Below, one piece after another: positions 29,306 through 38,360 of a DNA stretch of 64,000 nucleotides. This DNA comes from Clostridia bacterium. Its GTDB lineage: Bacteria > Bacillota > Clostridia > Oscillospirales > Acutalibacteraceae. The notes beneath the pieces were generated by a model. It was not told where the DNA came from. It was given only the letters and a program-made list of their open reading frames with translations, and made no database searches. Position 1 is the stretch's first letter. The number at the start of each line of letters is the position of its first letter. A program made the translations under genes and the position numbers. The stretch spans positions 186,001 to 250,000 of the forward strand of contig JAFZUV010000007.1 of assembly GCA_017618135.1 (NCBI GenBank), in the 5' to 3' direction.

Positions 29306-30067
29306 ATGAGATTAACTGAAATCACTTTTTTCAGATGGTTCAGTCTGGATATGTCATATTTTTTTTCGGGGCATAAACACGATACCTATGAGGCTAATCT
29401 TGTCCTTAGCGGCAATATGAATGTGACCGTTGAGGAAAAAATATTTGAATTATCTGCCGGCGATATCCTCTTTTGGTCGCCCGGGCTGTTTCACTGCAAC
29501 CATGTGGGGAACGAAAAGCATGCTGAATTTGTTTCGATTCATTTTTGCCTTGAAAAAGCGGGCGCAGCTGAAAAAGAGGTAGTGTTTCATCACTTTAACA
29601 GCGATGATATGTTGCTTGTAAATATGCTTATCGGCAAAGCGGAACATGGCGGATACGGTGAAAATTCAGTTGCCCTGCCATTGTTGGAAGCCATAATACG
29701 AATCAGTTCTCTCAATGCGGAAATTCCTCATTTTTTCAATGATAGTTCTGCTCAAATTTACGGCAAAACCATAAAACTGATGGATGATTGCTCAATCACA
29801 ACACTGCCAACCATTCCCGAAATGGCACGCATCTGTAATGTCAGCGCAGCGACCTTAAAAAGAGCCTTCAAAAAGCATACTGGAAAGAGCATAAAAAAAT
29901 ATTATAACGACCTGCGTATCCAATATGCCAAGAAAATGCTTTTAGAAGGAAAAAATGCGACTCAGGTTACAGAAAATCTGCAATTTTCCTCTATCTCATA
30001 CTTTTCACAATTTTTTAAAAGCAATACCGGTATGAGTGTTAGGGAGTTTTTATCTAAATATAAGTAG
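29306..30067 (+). CDS. AraC-family transcriptional regulator
   Basis: The 253-residue protein has an N-terminal cupin sensing domain (about 1-110, with FSGHKHDTYEANLVLSG) and two C-terminal helix-turn-helix motifs (about 170-250). The second, SSISYFSQFFKSNTGMSVREF, is the AraC signature. Such proteins activate carbohydrate-use genes. It is divergent from the large secreted SGNH hydrolase, 200 bases apart, so that gene is the obvious target. It ends just before the mobile element. Confidence 0.93.
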   Translation: MRLTEITFFRWFSLDMSYFFSGHKHDTYEANLVLSGNMNVTVEEKIFELSAGDILFWSPGLFHCNHVGNEKHAEFVSIHFCLEKAGAAEKEVVFHHFNSDDMLLVNMLIGKAEHGGYGENSVALPLLEAIIRISSLNAEIPHFFNDSSAQIYGKTIKLMDDCSITTLPTIPEMARICNVSAATLKRAFKKHTGKSIKKYYNDLRIQYAKKMLLEGKNATQVTENLQFSSISYFSQFFKSNTGMSVREFLSKYK

Positions 30068-30084
30068 AATCATATATTAATAAC

Positions 30085-30132
30085 ACAAAGCGAAAATCCT
30101 GTCACAAAAATGGCGGGATTTCCGCTTTGTTT
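30085..30132 (+). terminator. terminator of the AraC gene
   Basis: ACAAAGCG (30085-30092) pairs with 30123-30130, with an inner AATCC/GGATT pairing. A large loop and a T-run follow. It is the last host feature before the element. Confidence 0.7.
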
Positions 30133-30294
30133 CAGACCTTCTCAGGTTCGAGCCCTATAAACAGAAAAAATTACGCGCCGCCGCAAAAGCGGCAACCCGT
30201 AATTTGGTCGGAGTGTTCATAACGCAAGGAAAAAACGCGAGGTATCATACACAAAAAAAGAAGAACCTCAACTGCGCGTTTGCGCGTCGAGGCT

Positions 30295-30327
30295 CTCGAC
30301 TGGTGCGAATATTGATAACGGACTTGA
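30295..30327 (+). repeat. left imperfect inverted repeat of the element
   Basis: CTCGAC, 14 bases, then ATAACGGACTTGA. Compared with the minus strand of 48907-48939 it matches at 25 of 33 positions with identical spacing. The flanking stretch 30133-30449 holds a GC-rich hairpin (about 30172-30203), an imperfect hairpin at 30264-30292 and no gene. Confidence 0.6.
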
Positions 30328-30417
30328 AAATTACACTGTTTTAACGGGGCTGAGCGTACATATTTTATCGAGCCATTACGGCGAAATCGCACATTTTTGT
30401 TTTCCGCCTATGTGTAC

Positions 30418-30423
30418 TATAAT
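30418..30423 (+). promoter_or_regulatory. -10 box for the first element gene
   Basis: TATAAT lies 27 bases before ATG 30450. AAAGGAGGAAA is the ribosome site. The -35 (TTGTTT at 30397, 15-base spacing) is weak. Confidence 0.5.
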
Positions 30424-30449
30424 GAAGCTACAAAGGAGGAAACACATAT

Positions 30450-30761
30450 ATGAGCTTACGTTTTTCACAAGTCACACTGTATTCAGACGGTAAGACTGCA
30501 AACCTCTTAGTCGGAGGGATCCCGACGTGTCGGCAGGATCTGCAGGGCTGGACCGCATATGAGAGTTTCTTGCGCGAAGCCAGCAGGTATCAAACCGTCA
30601 ACGCGCACGTTGAATCGTTCCTTTACGGCGGCGAAGAGCCGTTCGACGCTACACCGGAGGAAATCGCCTATTTCTACAAACGGATCGAACGGCAACCGGA
30701 CTTCATCGAAAGCCGAGCAGAAAAGATCGGCGAGTCGGATTTCATAATATTCAATATGTGA
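30450..30761 (+). CDS. small element-borne protein, 103 residues, unknown
   Basis: I do not recognise a named family. The protein is soluble. An aromatic-rich first half (LVGGIPTCRQDLQGWTAYESFLREAS) is followed by an acidic second half ending in SDFIIFNM. It has a perfect Shine-Dalgarno sequence and lies 12 bases before tnpV, with which it is co-transcribed. Its position at the left end suggests an accessory or regulatory role in transfer, but this is inference. Confidence 0.7.
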   Translation: MSLRFSQVTLYSDGKTANLLVGGIPTCRQDLQGWTAYESFLREASRYQTVNAHVESFLYGGEEPFDATPEEIAYFYKRIERQPDFIESRAEKIGESDFIIFNM

Positions 30762-30773
30762 GGAGGGACTACC

Positions 30774-31073
30774 ATGAAAGATGAATTTGTCGCCCGCGTC
30801 GGCGTCTGGGGACAGCGCCACTACAACTACCTGAAGAAGAAAAGTCCAACCGTTATCAACGTCATGCGTATGAAAGGCACACTTGAACAGTACCTGACCG
30901 ATCTGAATCGCGACACGCAGGAAACCTACGATTTAATGATCCGCCAGTACGCTGAAATTGAAGGCGTCACGGAGGACCTTAAACAAACCGATGCGATGGA
31001 ATACACCCGCCGTATGAATTCCATCCGCAACCGCGTCGAAGAGTTCGTCCTGCGCGATTTCGTGTACGCATAA
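30774..31073 (+). CDS. tnpV: TnpV family transposon-encoded protein
   Basis: The 99-residue protein has the TnpV pattern: an N-terminal R-x-G-x-W-G-x-x-x-H/Y-NYLK start, a middle QGVTE-like segment (IEGVTEDLKQTDAMEYTRRMNSIRNR) and the end EEFVLRDFVYA. TnpV is a marker protein of Tn4451/Tn4453-type mobilizable transposons; its biochemical role is not established. A strong terminator follows. Confidence 0.88.
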   Translation: MKDEFVARVGVWGQRHYNYLKKKSPTVINVMRMKGTLEQYLTDLNRDTQETYDLMIRQYAEIEGVTEDLKQTDAMEYTRRMNSIRNRVEEFVLRDFVYA

Positions 31074-31097
31074 TACCAACTTAATACCCCACCCCCG

Positions 31098-31125
31098 AGC
31101 GGAGCCATTATCGGCTCCGCTTTTC
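31098..31125 (+). terminator. terminator after tnpV
   Basis: GCGGAGCC (31099-31106) pairs with GGCTCCGC (31113-31120) around a 6-base loop, followed by TTTTCG. Confidence 0.88.
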
Positions 31126-31178
31126 GTTTCAAAGACGTATTGTTTACCGAAATTCTGCATTATTCGGCATTAAACGTC

Positions 31179-31207
31179 TTGATTTTTCGGCTTCTTTGTG
31201 CTATAAT
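31179..31207 (+). promoter_or_regulatory. strong promoter for the restriction-modification cargo
   Basis: TTGATT (31179-31184), a 17-base spacer and TGC-TATAAT (TATAAT at 31202-31207), so both a -35 and an extended -10. It stands 41 bases before the first methyltransferase and may drive the whole defence operon to 38127. Confidence 0.85.
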
Positions 31208-31248
31208 AAGCTAAACTGTTGTATGCATCCTAAAAAGTGAGGTTTCTT

Positions 31249-32511
31249 ATGGACATGTTAAATGACAAAATCGAGCGTTGGTACTCGATGAACGAGGTGT
31301 GCGAATATCTCGGCATTACTCGTGATACCTGTTTGACTTGGATTGAAAAGCGCGGTATGCCCGGTATTAAAGTTGGACGTATCTGGAAATTCAAGATCAG
31401 TAAGATTGACGAATGGATGCAATCGGGTGATAAAGAAATTGTCAAAGAGAAAAAGGTTTTCAGACTCGGCGAACTATTTTGCGGGCCTGGCGGAATTGCT
31501 TGTGGAGCAATGCGCGCAAGAAGCAACGATGGTGCGTATTCCATAGAACACGTTTGGGCAAATGATTACGATTCCGACACTTGCAAAACTTATCGAAAAA
31601 ACATTTGCCCGGAAGATCCCAATTCGGTTTTCTGTTGTGATGTAAGAGATCTCGATATAGCTAAGCTTGAAAAGATAGACGCTTTTTGCTACGGATTCCC
31701 GTGCAATAGCTTTTCTAATGTTGGCGAGCATAAAGGATTTGAAAACGAAAAATTCGGACAGCTGTACTGGTACGGAATCGAAGTTCTAAAAGCACATCGC
31801 CCAGAATGGTTTATTGCTGAAAATGTTTCAGGTATTCGTTCAGCCGGTTCAGGAGACTTTGAGATTATTCTGAATGATATGCGCGAAGCCGGATACAAAC
31901 TGAATGTTAACCTATATAAATCAGAACAGTATGGCATTCCGCAAACAAGACATAGGGTTATTATAGTTGGCATCAGGAATGATATTCCGGTTGAGTATAA
32001 GATACCAGATCCTGCATTATATGATAACTGCGATATTTCAGCAAGAACTGCATTATCTAATATTCCGGGTGATTCACCAAACAACGAGACAAGAAAGCTA
32101 TCCGCTGATGTTATACGAAGACTATCCTATATTCTTCCCGGCGAGAATATTTGGCAAGCGGAAGAAAGGCTTGGAAAAGATTTCCCTGAAGATTTGAAAA
32201 TACATACAAAAACGAGAATAAGCCAGATTTACCGAAAACTTGATCCAGATAAACCTGCTTATACTGTTACGGCATCTGGTGGCGGCGGCACATTTATGTA
32301 TCACTGGACTGATCGTGAACTGACAAACAGAGAGCGAGCCCGCATACAGACATTCCCTGACGATTTTGAGTTTGTTGGAAACTACAGCAGTGTTAGAAAA
32401 CAAATCGGTATGGCGGTTCCCTGCAAGCTGTCTGAAATTGTCATTACCGCTGTTCTCAATTGCTTTGCGGGCATTGACTATCCATCAACAAAAGCAAATT
32501 TGGAGGAATAA
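31249..32511 (+). CDS. DNA (cytosine-5-)-methyltransferase with N-terminal excisionase-like HTH
   Basis: The 420-residue protein begins with a MerR/excisionase-type DNA-binding domain (about 10-65: SMNEVCEYLGITRDTCLTWIEKRGMPGIKVGRIWKFKISKIDEWM). An m5C methyltransferase follows: motif I GELFCGPGGIACG, motif IV GFPCNSF with catalytic Cys near residue 151, motif VI AENVSG, motif VIII QTRHRVIIVG and motif X QIGMAVP. It methylates cytosine at an unknown site and protects the element from its partner nuclease. The HTH may recognise its own promoter. ATG 31249 follows AAGTGAGG; GTG 31237 lies in that site. The next gene starts 2 bases later. Confidence 0.93.
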   Translation: MDMLNDKIERWYSMNEVCEYLGITRDTCLTWIEKRGMPGIKVGRIWKFKISKIDEWMQSGDKEIVKEKKVFRLGELFCGPGGIACGAMRARSNDGAYSIEHVWANDYDSDTCKTYRKNICPEDPNSVFCCDVRDLDIAKLEKIDAFCYGFPCNSFSNVGEHKGFENEKFGQLYWYGIEVLKAHRPEWFIAENVSGIRSAGSGDFEIILNDMREAGYKLNVNLYKSEQYGIPQTRHRVIIVGIRNDIPVEYKIPDPALYDNCDISARTALSNIPGDSPNNETRKLSADVIRRLSYILPGENIWQAEERLGKDFPEDLKIHTKTRISQIYRKLDPDKPAYTVTASGGGGTFMYHWTDRELTNRERARIQTFPDDFEFVGNYSSVRKQIGMAVPCKLSEIVITAVLNCFAGIDYPSTKANLEE

Positions 32512-32513
32512 TC

Positions 32514-33596
32514 ATGATTTTTGAAAAGACAGATTCCATAACGAAGCTTCCTACATTCATTTCAGATAAATTTGATGAGCCGGTGCTTTTTACGCCGGCA
32601 AGAGCAGAGTTTGTACATCCCTGTAATTCGTTAAAGATTATTACAGCATTTACTGACTGCGAAAGAATATCGACGCACATGATCGGTCTTTCAGAGGGGA
32701 TGAAGACAAATCGTCTCAATAAAGGGTTGTCTGTAGAAATCGTATTAGGCATGACAAAGACGAGTTTGTCCCAGAAAAAACATGAAGATATCTGCCGTCT
32801 TATCGGATTTCTTAATGATTCAAAAGGGATGCCCAAAATCTCTTGTCGTTATATTTGCCAAAACTCAGAAGTGCATTCTAAAGTATATATTTGGAGCTCA
32901 CTCAATCATGAAAAAGTTGAAACTCCAAATGTCGCCTTTTGCGGCTCTTTGAACTATACGATGAACGCTTTTTACAGGCGCAGAGAATCTGTAAGTATGT
33001 GTAGCCCCACGGAGGCGTATTTGTACTATCAATCGCTCCGTGCTGATACAATTGATTGCTTTGATCCCACTGTTTCTGAGAAGTTGAAAAATATAATCAA
33101 CAATTCGGCAGAGGCATATGAGGAACCGGACAATTCAGAGATGGACTATCTTGCATATGACAAGGAATCACCTGTCGATACACTGACTGTATCTCTCTTA
33201 CGTGCCGATGGAAGCGATACCGGCTACGGTTCAGGTATAAATTGGGGCATTCGTAAAAATGGCACAAAAAGGGATCAAAACCAAGCGTATATTCCATACA
33301 ACCATCAAGATAAAAAGCCTGGTTTCTTCCCTGACAGAATTAATCCGGAAGATGAAAACTGCCCAATGTTCAAAGTTATCACGAAAGATTTTGGCTCTTT
33401 CCATATGCGTATGGCACAGCAAAACAACAAAGCTCTGCACAGTGTAGAAAGCAATGCAATACTCGGTGAATGGATTCGCAAGAAGATAGGTGCGCCTTCA
33501 GGCGGATATGTGACAAAGCAGATGCTTGAATTGTACGGTAAAACTGCGGTGACATTCCGTAAATACGCAGACGGAACATATCTATTGGATTTTTAA
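32514..33596 (+). CDS. NgoFVII-type restriction endonuclease (PLD superfamily)
   Basis: The 360-residue protein has a phospholipase D-type active site: HSKVYIW (H121, K123) and a later GSLNYT (G144-N147). This is the layout of NgoFVII-family type II nucleases, which use a covalent histidine intermediate and need no metal. An N-terminal FTPARAEFVHPCNSLKIITAFTD segment and a C-terminal specificity part (GGYVTKQMLELYGKTAVTFRKYADGTYLLDF) complete it. It lies between two cytosine methyltransferases, so it is the restriction partner. The target sequence cannot be read here. Confidence 0.87.
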   Translation: MIFEKTDSITKLPTFISDKFDEPVLFTPARAEFVHPCNSLKIITAFTDCERISTHMIGLSEGMKTNRLNKGLSVEIVLGMTKTSLSQKKHEDICRLIGFLNDSKGMPKISCRYICQNSEVHSKVYIWSSLNHEKVETPNVAFCGSLNYTMNAFYRRRESVSMCSPTEAYLYYQSLRADTIDCFDPTVSEKLKNIINNSAEAYEEPDNSEMDYLAYDKESPVDTLTVSLLRADGSDTGYGSGINWGIRKNGTKRDQNQAYIPYNHQDKKPGFFPDRINPEDENCPMFKVITKDFGSFHMRMAQQNNKALHSVESNAILGEWIRKKIGAPSGGYVTKQMLELYGKTAVTFRKYADGTYLLDF

Positions 33597-33612
33597 GGGC
33601 GGAGATTCTATT

Positions 33613-34551
33613 ATGGCGAGTATTTGCAGTTTGTTCAGTGGTATAGGCGGCATTGATCTCGGCTTTATGCAAGCCGGGTTTGATGTCGTTTGGGCAAATG
33701 AAAAAGATGCCGCCGCCTGCAAAACATATCGCCATAATTTCGGTGAAGATTATCTTGTTGAAAAAGATATTCGCAAAGTTAAATCCGACGAAATACCTTA
33801 TTTTGACGTTCTGACTGCGGGATTTCCTTGTCAACCGTTCTCGATTGCGGGAAAACAAAAGGGATTTGATGACAAGCGCGGCAATCTGTTCTTTGAGATT
33901 ACAAGAATAGTTGATGCAAAACGTCCAAAGGTGATTTTTCTTGAAAATGTTGCGAATCTTGTCGAACACGATAACGGCAGAACATTTCTTGTTATATTCA
34001 ACTCCCTTGCTCAGTTCGGGTATGCTGTATATTACAAGGTGATGTATGCCAATGAATACGGCAATCTTCCTCATATAAGAAAACGTATTTATATAACTGC
34101 CGTTAATGACAGCGTGAGCAAAAACTATTGTCATCCCGATCCTATCAAGCTGACAACGCAGTCGTCGGATATCATTCACAGAAACGAAAAGCAGAATGAT
34201 ATTTATTATTACAATGGCAATGAACTGTATTCGCACTTTGAAAGTCACATGAACGACAGAACGGCAATATATCGCCCTACTGACAACGAGGTTCGATTGA
34301 CGAAGAATAATATGTGTCCAACCTTAACGGCAAATATGGGTACATATCCGGATCGCGTGCCGGTAGTATGGGATGATTTCGGAATTCGCAAGCTGACGCT
34401 GCGCGAATGTCTTGATTTTCAAGGGTTCCCTCATAGCTTCTATTTTCCGAATACGATTACACTTGACGACGCATATAAACAAATCGGCAATTCGGTATGC
34501 GTCCCGGTCGTCAGACGTATTGCGGAACAAATACGAATGATTTTGGGGTGA
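33613..34551 (+). CDS. DNA (cytosine-5-)-methyltransferase
   Basis: A compact 312-residue m5C methyltransferase: motif I SLFSGIGGIDLGF at the N-terminus, motif IV GFPCQPFS (70-77, Cys73), motif VI ENVANLV, motif VIII RKRIYI and a C-terminal QIGNSVCVPV motif X. It has no extra domain, unlike the first methyltransferase. Two m5C enzymes around one nuclease suggest an asymmetric site with one enzyme per strand. A vsr gene starts 5 bases after the stop. Confidence 0.95.
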   Translation: MASICSLFSGIGGIDLGFMQAGFDVVWANEKDAAACKTYRHNFGEDYLVEKDIRKVKSDEIPYFDVLTAGFPCQPFSIAGKQKGFDDKRGNLFFEITRIVDAKRPKVIFLENVANLVEHDNGRTFLVIFNSLAQFGYAVYYKVMYANEYGNLPHIRKRIYITAVNDSVSKNYCHPDPIKLTTQSSDIIHRNEKQNDIYYYNGNELYSHFESHMNDRTAIYRPTDNEVRLTKNNMCPTLTANMGTYPDRVPVVWDDFGIRKLTLRECLDFQGFPHSFYFPNTITLDDAYKQIGNSVCVPVVRRIAEQIRMILG

Positions 34552-34556
34552 TTTTT

Positions 34557-34985
34557 ATGGCGGATAATCATTCAAAAGAGATTCGCAGTATGAACATGTC
34601 CCATATTCGTAGCAAAAACTCCAAACCTGAAGAACTTGTGCGAAAATATCTGTTTTCAAAAGGTTTTCGATATAGGAAGAATGTTAAAGACCTTCCTGGC
34701 AAACCAGATATTGTTCTTCCCAAGTATAAAACCGTGATATTTGTAAACGGTTGCTTTTGGCACAGGCATGATTGCCCGCGTTTTGTGTGGCCGTCGTCGA
34801 ATCAAGAGTATTGGATTCCAAAGATACAGAAGAATGCCGAGCGTGACAAAGCGAATATTCAGCAACTACAGAATCTTGGGTGGCATGTGGTAACAATTTG
34901 GGAGTGTCAATTAAAGCCCAAAAACATTAACGATACTTTTCAAGAGACACTTAAGGATATAGTCAAAGGTTCGACGCTTCATTAA
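34557..34985 (+). CDS. vsr: very short patch repair endonuclease
   Basis: The 142-residue Vsr has the N-terminal SKEIRSMNMSHIRSKNSKPEELVRKYLFSKGFRYRKN segment. The catalytic region GKPDIVLPKYKTVIFVNGCFWHRHDCP and the IWECQLKP ending are intact. Vsr nicks T:G mismatches produced by deamination of 5-methylcytosine, limiting mutation caused by the adjacent methyltransferases. ATG 34557 follows GGGGTG. It is tightly clustered with the two cytosine methyltransferases. Confidence 0.96.
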   Translation: MADNHSKEIRSMNMSHIRSKNSKPEELVRKYLFSKGFRYRKNVKDLPGKPDIVLPKYKTVIFVNGCFWHRHDCPRFVWPSSNQEYWIPKIQKNAERDKANIQQLQNLGWHVVTIWECQLKPKNINDTFQETLKDIVKGSTLH

Positions 34986-35006
34986 TAATCTAAATGGAGA
35001 GATTAC

Positions 35007-36719
35007 ATGAGAATTACAAATATTGAAATAAACAATTTTCGAGGCATTCGGAAAAGTATGATTTCATTTCCTTTGGATTCGAGAATTATTTGCTTAATTG
35101 GTGCGGGCGACAGCACAAAAACAACTATACTAAAAGCCATTGAATGGGCATTCTGGCCTACCTGGAATCTTGTTGTTGCTGATACGGATTTCTATGATGG
35201 CGATACGATAACTCCAATTATTATTCGAGCTACCTTTTCGGAGTTTCCAGATCTTTTTCTTTCTGAAGATAAATATGGACTTTTCCTCAGAAGACCAAAT
35301 GCTTTATTCGGAGAGGACATTGATGATGAGCCACAAGATAATCTCCCTCTTTGTTTAACTATACAACTTACTATAGATGCCACCTTAGAACCAAAGTGGG
35401 AAATTGTATGTAATCGTATGGAGCCTAAACTAATATCTCATAACGACAGGAAGCAGTTGTATGTTGGATCTATTGGCGCGAATGTATCAAAAGACTTAGT
35501 ATGGGGTAAGAATTCAGTTCTTCAAAAATATGCTGATGCCAAAGGTGTTCTTCATGATGCATACACTGATTCTTTGAGAAACGCAGCAAAGAATGCAGAT
35601 CTAAGTGCATTAGATAGTGTTTCAGTTACATTATCAAGCGTCGGGAAAAAATATGGAGTTTACTTCGAAGACCAAATAAAAAGCCGTTTGCTAATTCAAA
35701 ACAACTCCTTCTCATCAACTGTTGGTCTATTTGACGGCGATGCTCCATTGAGCCAGTTAGGCACGGGAAGTCAGAGATTGTTATCAATGGGTTTGAATAT
35801 TGGAATATCCAGTTGTAACGCTCTTCTCTTGATTGACGAGGTCGAAAACGGGCTTGAACCGTATCGTTTGCGCAACTTAATTAACGAGTTTAGAGATAGT
35901 CGGAGTTCTGCCGGTCAAATATTGATGACAACACATTCTCCTGTAACAGTAGCTGAATGCGTGATAGATGAAATAATGGTAATCCATTCCATCAATGGAA
36001 CCACTAATGCATTTGTCTTAAAAAGTGATCAAATAGGAGTTAATGATACTATTCAAGCCCAAGTACGGCGCAATCCAGAATCATTTCTTTCAAAAAGATT
36101 AGTTGTTTGTGAAGGAAGTACAGAAATCGGTTTTATTCGTGCATTTGATAGGTTTCTTGCAAAGACAAAAAACTATCGAATGGCATATAAGGGCGTAAAT
36201 ATTGCTGATGGTAATGGTGCTAATATTTTCAAATGTGCTGATATTTTCAGAGAATGTGGCTACGATATTTGTATAGTAATGGATTCAGATAATGACAACG
36301 ACAAATCCGAAAAAGCAAAGATGAGAGAAGCGGGCGTTAAAGTCTTCGATTGGGATGAACATAACGCTCTGGAAGAACAGTTTTTTATGGAATTACCTAT
36401 GAATGCAATTCAATGTTCAATAGATCTTGCGACAAGTTATAAAGGCATAGACTCAATTGCGTCCAAACTAACTGAGGGAAACATACCTTTTGAAAAGGCA
36501 GAGGGACACTTAATTATATCTTCACTCGTGTCTGAACAGCGCAAGTCGTTAGGTAGGATAGCTAAAGAGAATGCATGGTATAAACGAATTGGTTTAGGAG
36601 AGCAACTTAGTTCAATTCTGTTCAATAATTATAATGCTCTTTGTAATACGTCAACAATCAAAAGAATTGTTGATGGATTGTCTGAATGGGTGATGAAAGA
36701 TGAAGAAGCAAGAACTTAA
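35007..36719 (+). CDS. gajA: Gabija GajA-like OLD-family nuclease
   Basis: The 570-residue protein has an ABC-type ATPase part with an unusual Walker A GAGDSTKT (32-39, Thr replacing the usual Gly before Lys). Walker B LLLIDEVENG lies near 272 and TTHSP follows. The C-terminal TOPRIM nuclease has LVVCEGSTE (about 364) and VMDSDND (about 423). Gabija GajA senses nucleotide depletion and nicks DNA in phage defence. Length and the overlapping UvrD-like gene support the assignment. It lies 21 bases after vsr, so it may be read from the same promoter. Confidence 0.88.
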   Translation: MRITNIEINNFRGIRKSMISFPLDSRIICLIGAGDSTKTTILKAIEWAFWPTWNLVVADTDFYDGDTITPIIIRATFSEFPDLFLSEDKYGLFLRRPNALFGEDIDDEPQDNLPLCLTIQLTIDATLEPKWEIVCNRMEPKLISHNDRKQLYVGSIGANVSKDLVWGKNSVLQKYADAKGVLHDAYTDSLRNAAKNADLSALDSVSVTLSSVGKKYGVYFEDQIKSRLLIQNNSFSSTVGLFDGDAPLSQLGTGSQRLLSMGLNIGISSCNALLLIDEVENGLEPYRLRNLINEFRDSRSSAGQILMTTHSPVTVAECVIDEIMVIHSINGTTNAFVLKSDQIGVNDTIQAQVRRNPESFLSKRLVVCEGSTEIGFIRAFDRFLAKTKNYRMAYKGVNIADGNGANIFKCADIFRECGYDICIVMDSDNDNDKSEKAKMREAGVKVFDWDEHNALEEQFFMELPMNAIQCSIDLATSYKGIDSIASKLTEGNIPFEKAEGHLIISSLVSEQRKSLGRIAKENAWYKRIGLGEQLSSILFNNYNALCNTSTIKRIVDGLSEWVMKDEEART

Positions 36720-38127
36720 TGCAGTTTTTTCATCTGAAACTGCGGTTATTCAAGCCCCTGCAGGACACGGAAAAACAGAAATGATAGTGGATATGGTTGA
36801 CTTTGCAGAAGGCAAACAACTGCTTTTAACTCATACCCATGCAGGAGTTGATGCCCTGAAAAAAAGGCTTGATTTAAGAAAAATACCAAAGAATAAGTAT
36901 TTCATTTCGACGATAGCCGCTTTTTGTATTCGATGGGGTTCTGCGTATAATCACACAGCATCAATTAATACAGCTCTTTCTCCCTATAAAAACAGGAAAG
37001 AATCACAGCTCTATTACTCGCAGTTTTATTCTGGCACAAATAAACTGTTTGAGCATAAATGGGCAGGAGAAATACTTAAGCAGACGTACTCAGGAATTAT
37101 AGTTGATGAATATCAAGATTGTCTGCAAATACACCATGAGATTTTTAAAACAATTAGCCAATATCTCCCTGTAAGAGTACTTGGAGATCCTTTACAGGGC
37201 ATATTTTCATTTTCGGGTCAAATGATTGTCGATTGGAATAATATTGAGTTTACAACCATTGATGTTGAAACCAAACCTTGGCGTTGGGAAAAAACAAATT
37301 GGTTGCTTGGTCAATATCTTACAAACATAAGGAAAGCCTTGCTGCCAACACTGTTGAATCAGCGTTGTACAGTGACCATCAATTCGTGTAATGGAAGTAT
37401 ATCCGTGCTTGATCCAGACAAATTTGATGTATATTCTATACTTAAGGAACTGACTCAATATAACACAGTACTCTATATTACAAAGTGGGAACAACAACAA
37501 GCAAATTTTTGTATAAGGCACCCGGGGATCTTTCAATTAGACGAGAAACAAGATTGCGAAGATTTATACAAATATGCTGAACTGTTTTCTAACTGTTCCG
37601 GTGCAAGTTTGATGCTTAGCATCCTCGAGTTTGTTAGTAAATGCGCAACAAAAGTCAATACGGAATTGAGTTCATATAAGAATAGATTAGTTAATAATAA
37701 CTTTGATTTTAGTCATATTTCAAAGCACAAAGATTTCGGTCAACTAATTACTAATTCACAAAGTCGAAATGCCCATGAATTAATTGCAGATATGCTTTGT
37801 TGGTTTGAAAACAATTCAACTTTTAAGTTCTATCGAAAAGAACTCTTTTATGAAATGATTAGAAGCGTCAAGTATTCTCGAGAGCATGCTATTTCGATCT
37901 ATGATTCAGCTATTCGTATTAGGAAAGATCCTTCTTTGCAGAAAAAATATCAAAGTTTCAAGTTTTTATCGTCCCGGACACTTTTGTCAAAAGGTCTTGA
38001 ATTTGATTGTGTGATAATAGATATGTCAACACCTCTTTCAGTTAAAGAGTTTTATGTGGCAATGACACGGGCTATGAAAAAAATATATATTCTTTCTTCT
38101 TCATCAACATTTGTTTTTGATCCATAA
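36700..38127 (+). CDS. gajB: Gabija GajB-like UvrD-family helicase
   Basis: The 475-residue superfamily I helicase has motif I APAGHGKT (19-26), motif II VDEYQDC (near 135), motif III LGDPLQGIFSF, motif V SKGLEFDCVIID and motif VI FYVAMTRAMKKIYIL. GajB partners GajA in Gabija. Its start overlaps gajA by 20 bases, a sign of translational coupling. The codon use is AT-rich like gajA and unlike the element's mobility genes. Confidence 0.88.
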   Translation: MKKQELNAVFSSETAVIQAPAGHGKTEMIVDMVDFAEGKQLLLTHTHAGVDALKKRLDLRKIPKNKYFISTIAAFCIRWGSAYNHTASINTALSPYKNRKESQLYYSQFYSGTNKLFEHKWAGEILKQTYSGIIVDEYQDCLQIHHEIFKTISQYLPVRVLGDPLQGIFSFSGQMIVDWNNIEFTTIDVETKPWRWEKTNWLLGQYLTNIRKALLPTLLNQRCTVTINSCNGSISVLDPDKFDVYSILKELTQYNTVLYITKWEQQQANFCIRHPGIFQLDEKQDCEDLYKYAELFSNCSGASLMLSILEFVSKCATKVNTELSSYKNRLVNNNFDFSHISKHKDFGQLITNSQSRNAHELIADMLCWFENNSTFKFYRKELFYEMIRSVKYSREHAISIYDSAIRIRKDPSLQKKYQSFKFLSSRTLLSKGLEFDCVIIDMSTPLSVKEFYVAMTRAMKKIYILSSSSTFVFDP

Positions 38128-38247
38128 ATGAGGTATTATTGAATCGTTCAAGTTTTAGATATTATAGTATTTAAAGATTTTTATAAGATTAGATGCCGTA
38201 ATGAAACCTCTGAGCATAGTTGCATTTTTATGGATTATTTCAGACCG

Positions 38248-38282
38248 ATGTCCGTTTTATTGGACATGTATTTTGATAAAAT
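38248..38282 (+). promoter_or_regulatory. shared element promoter/operator motif, copy 1
   Basis: ATGTCC-N8-GGACAT is an inverted repeat; TTGGACAT is followed by exactly 7 bases and GATAAAAT. The same TTGGACAT-N7-GATAAAAT occurs at 42112-42134 before the sigma-like gene. Here it is about 78 bases before the WG-repeat gene. The rest of 38128-38360 is AT-rich with no gene. Confidence 0.5.
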
Positions 38283-38360
38283 ATTGTCACAAAACAATTT
38301 CACAAAACTAAGCAACTTATTTGTTGCCTTTTTTCAAACAGAATGGGGTGTAACTGAAAA

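Noticed and set aside
30133..30160. tRNA T-arm-like sequence CAGGTTCGAG at the left border
   Set aside because: The stem does not pair and no other tRNA parts are nearby; it may be a remnant but cannot be called a gene.
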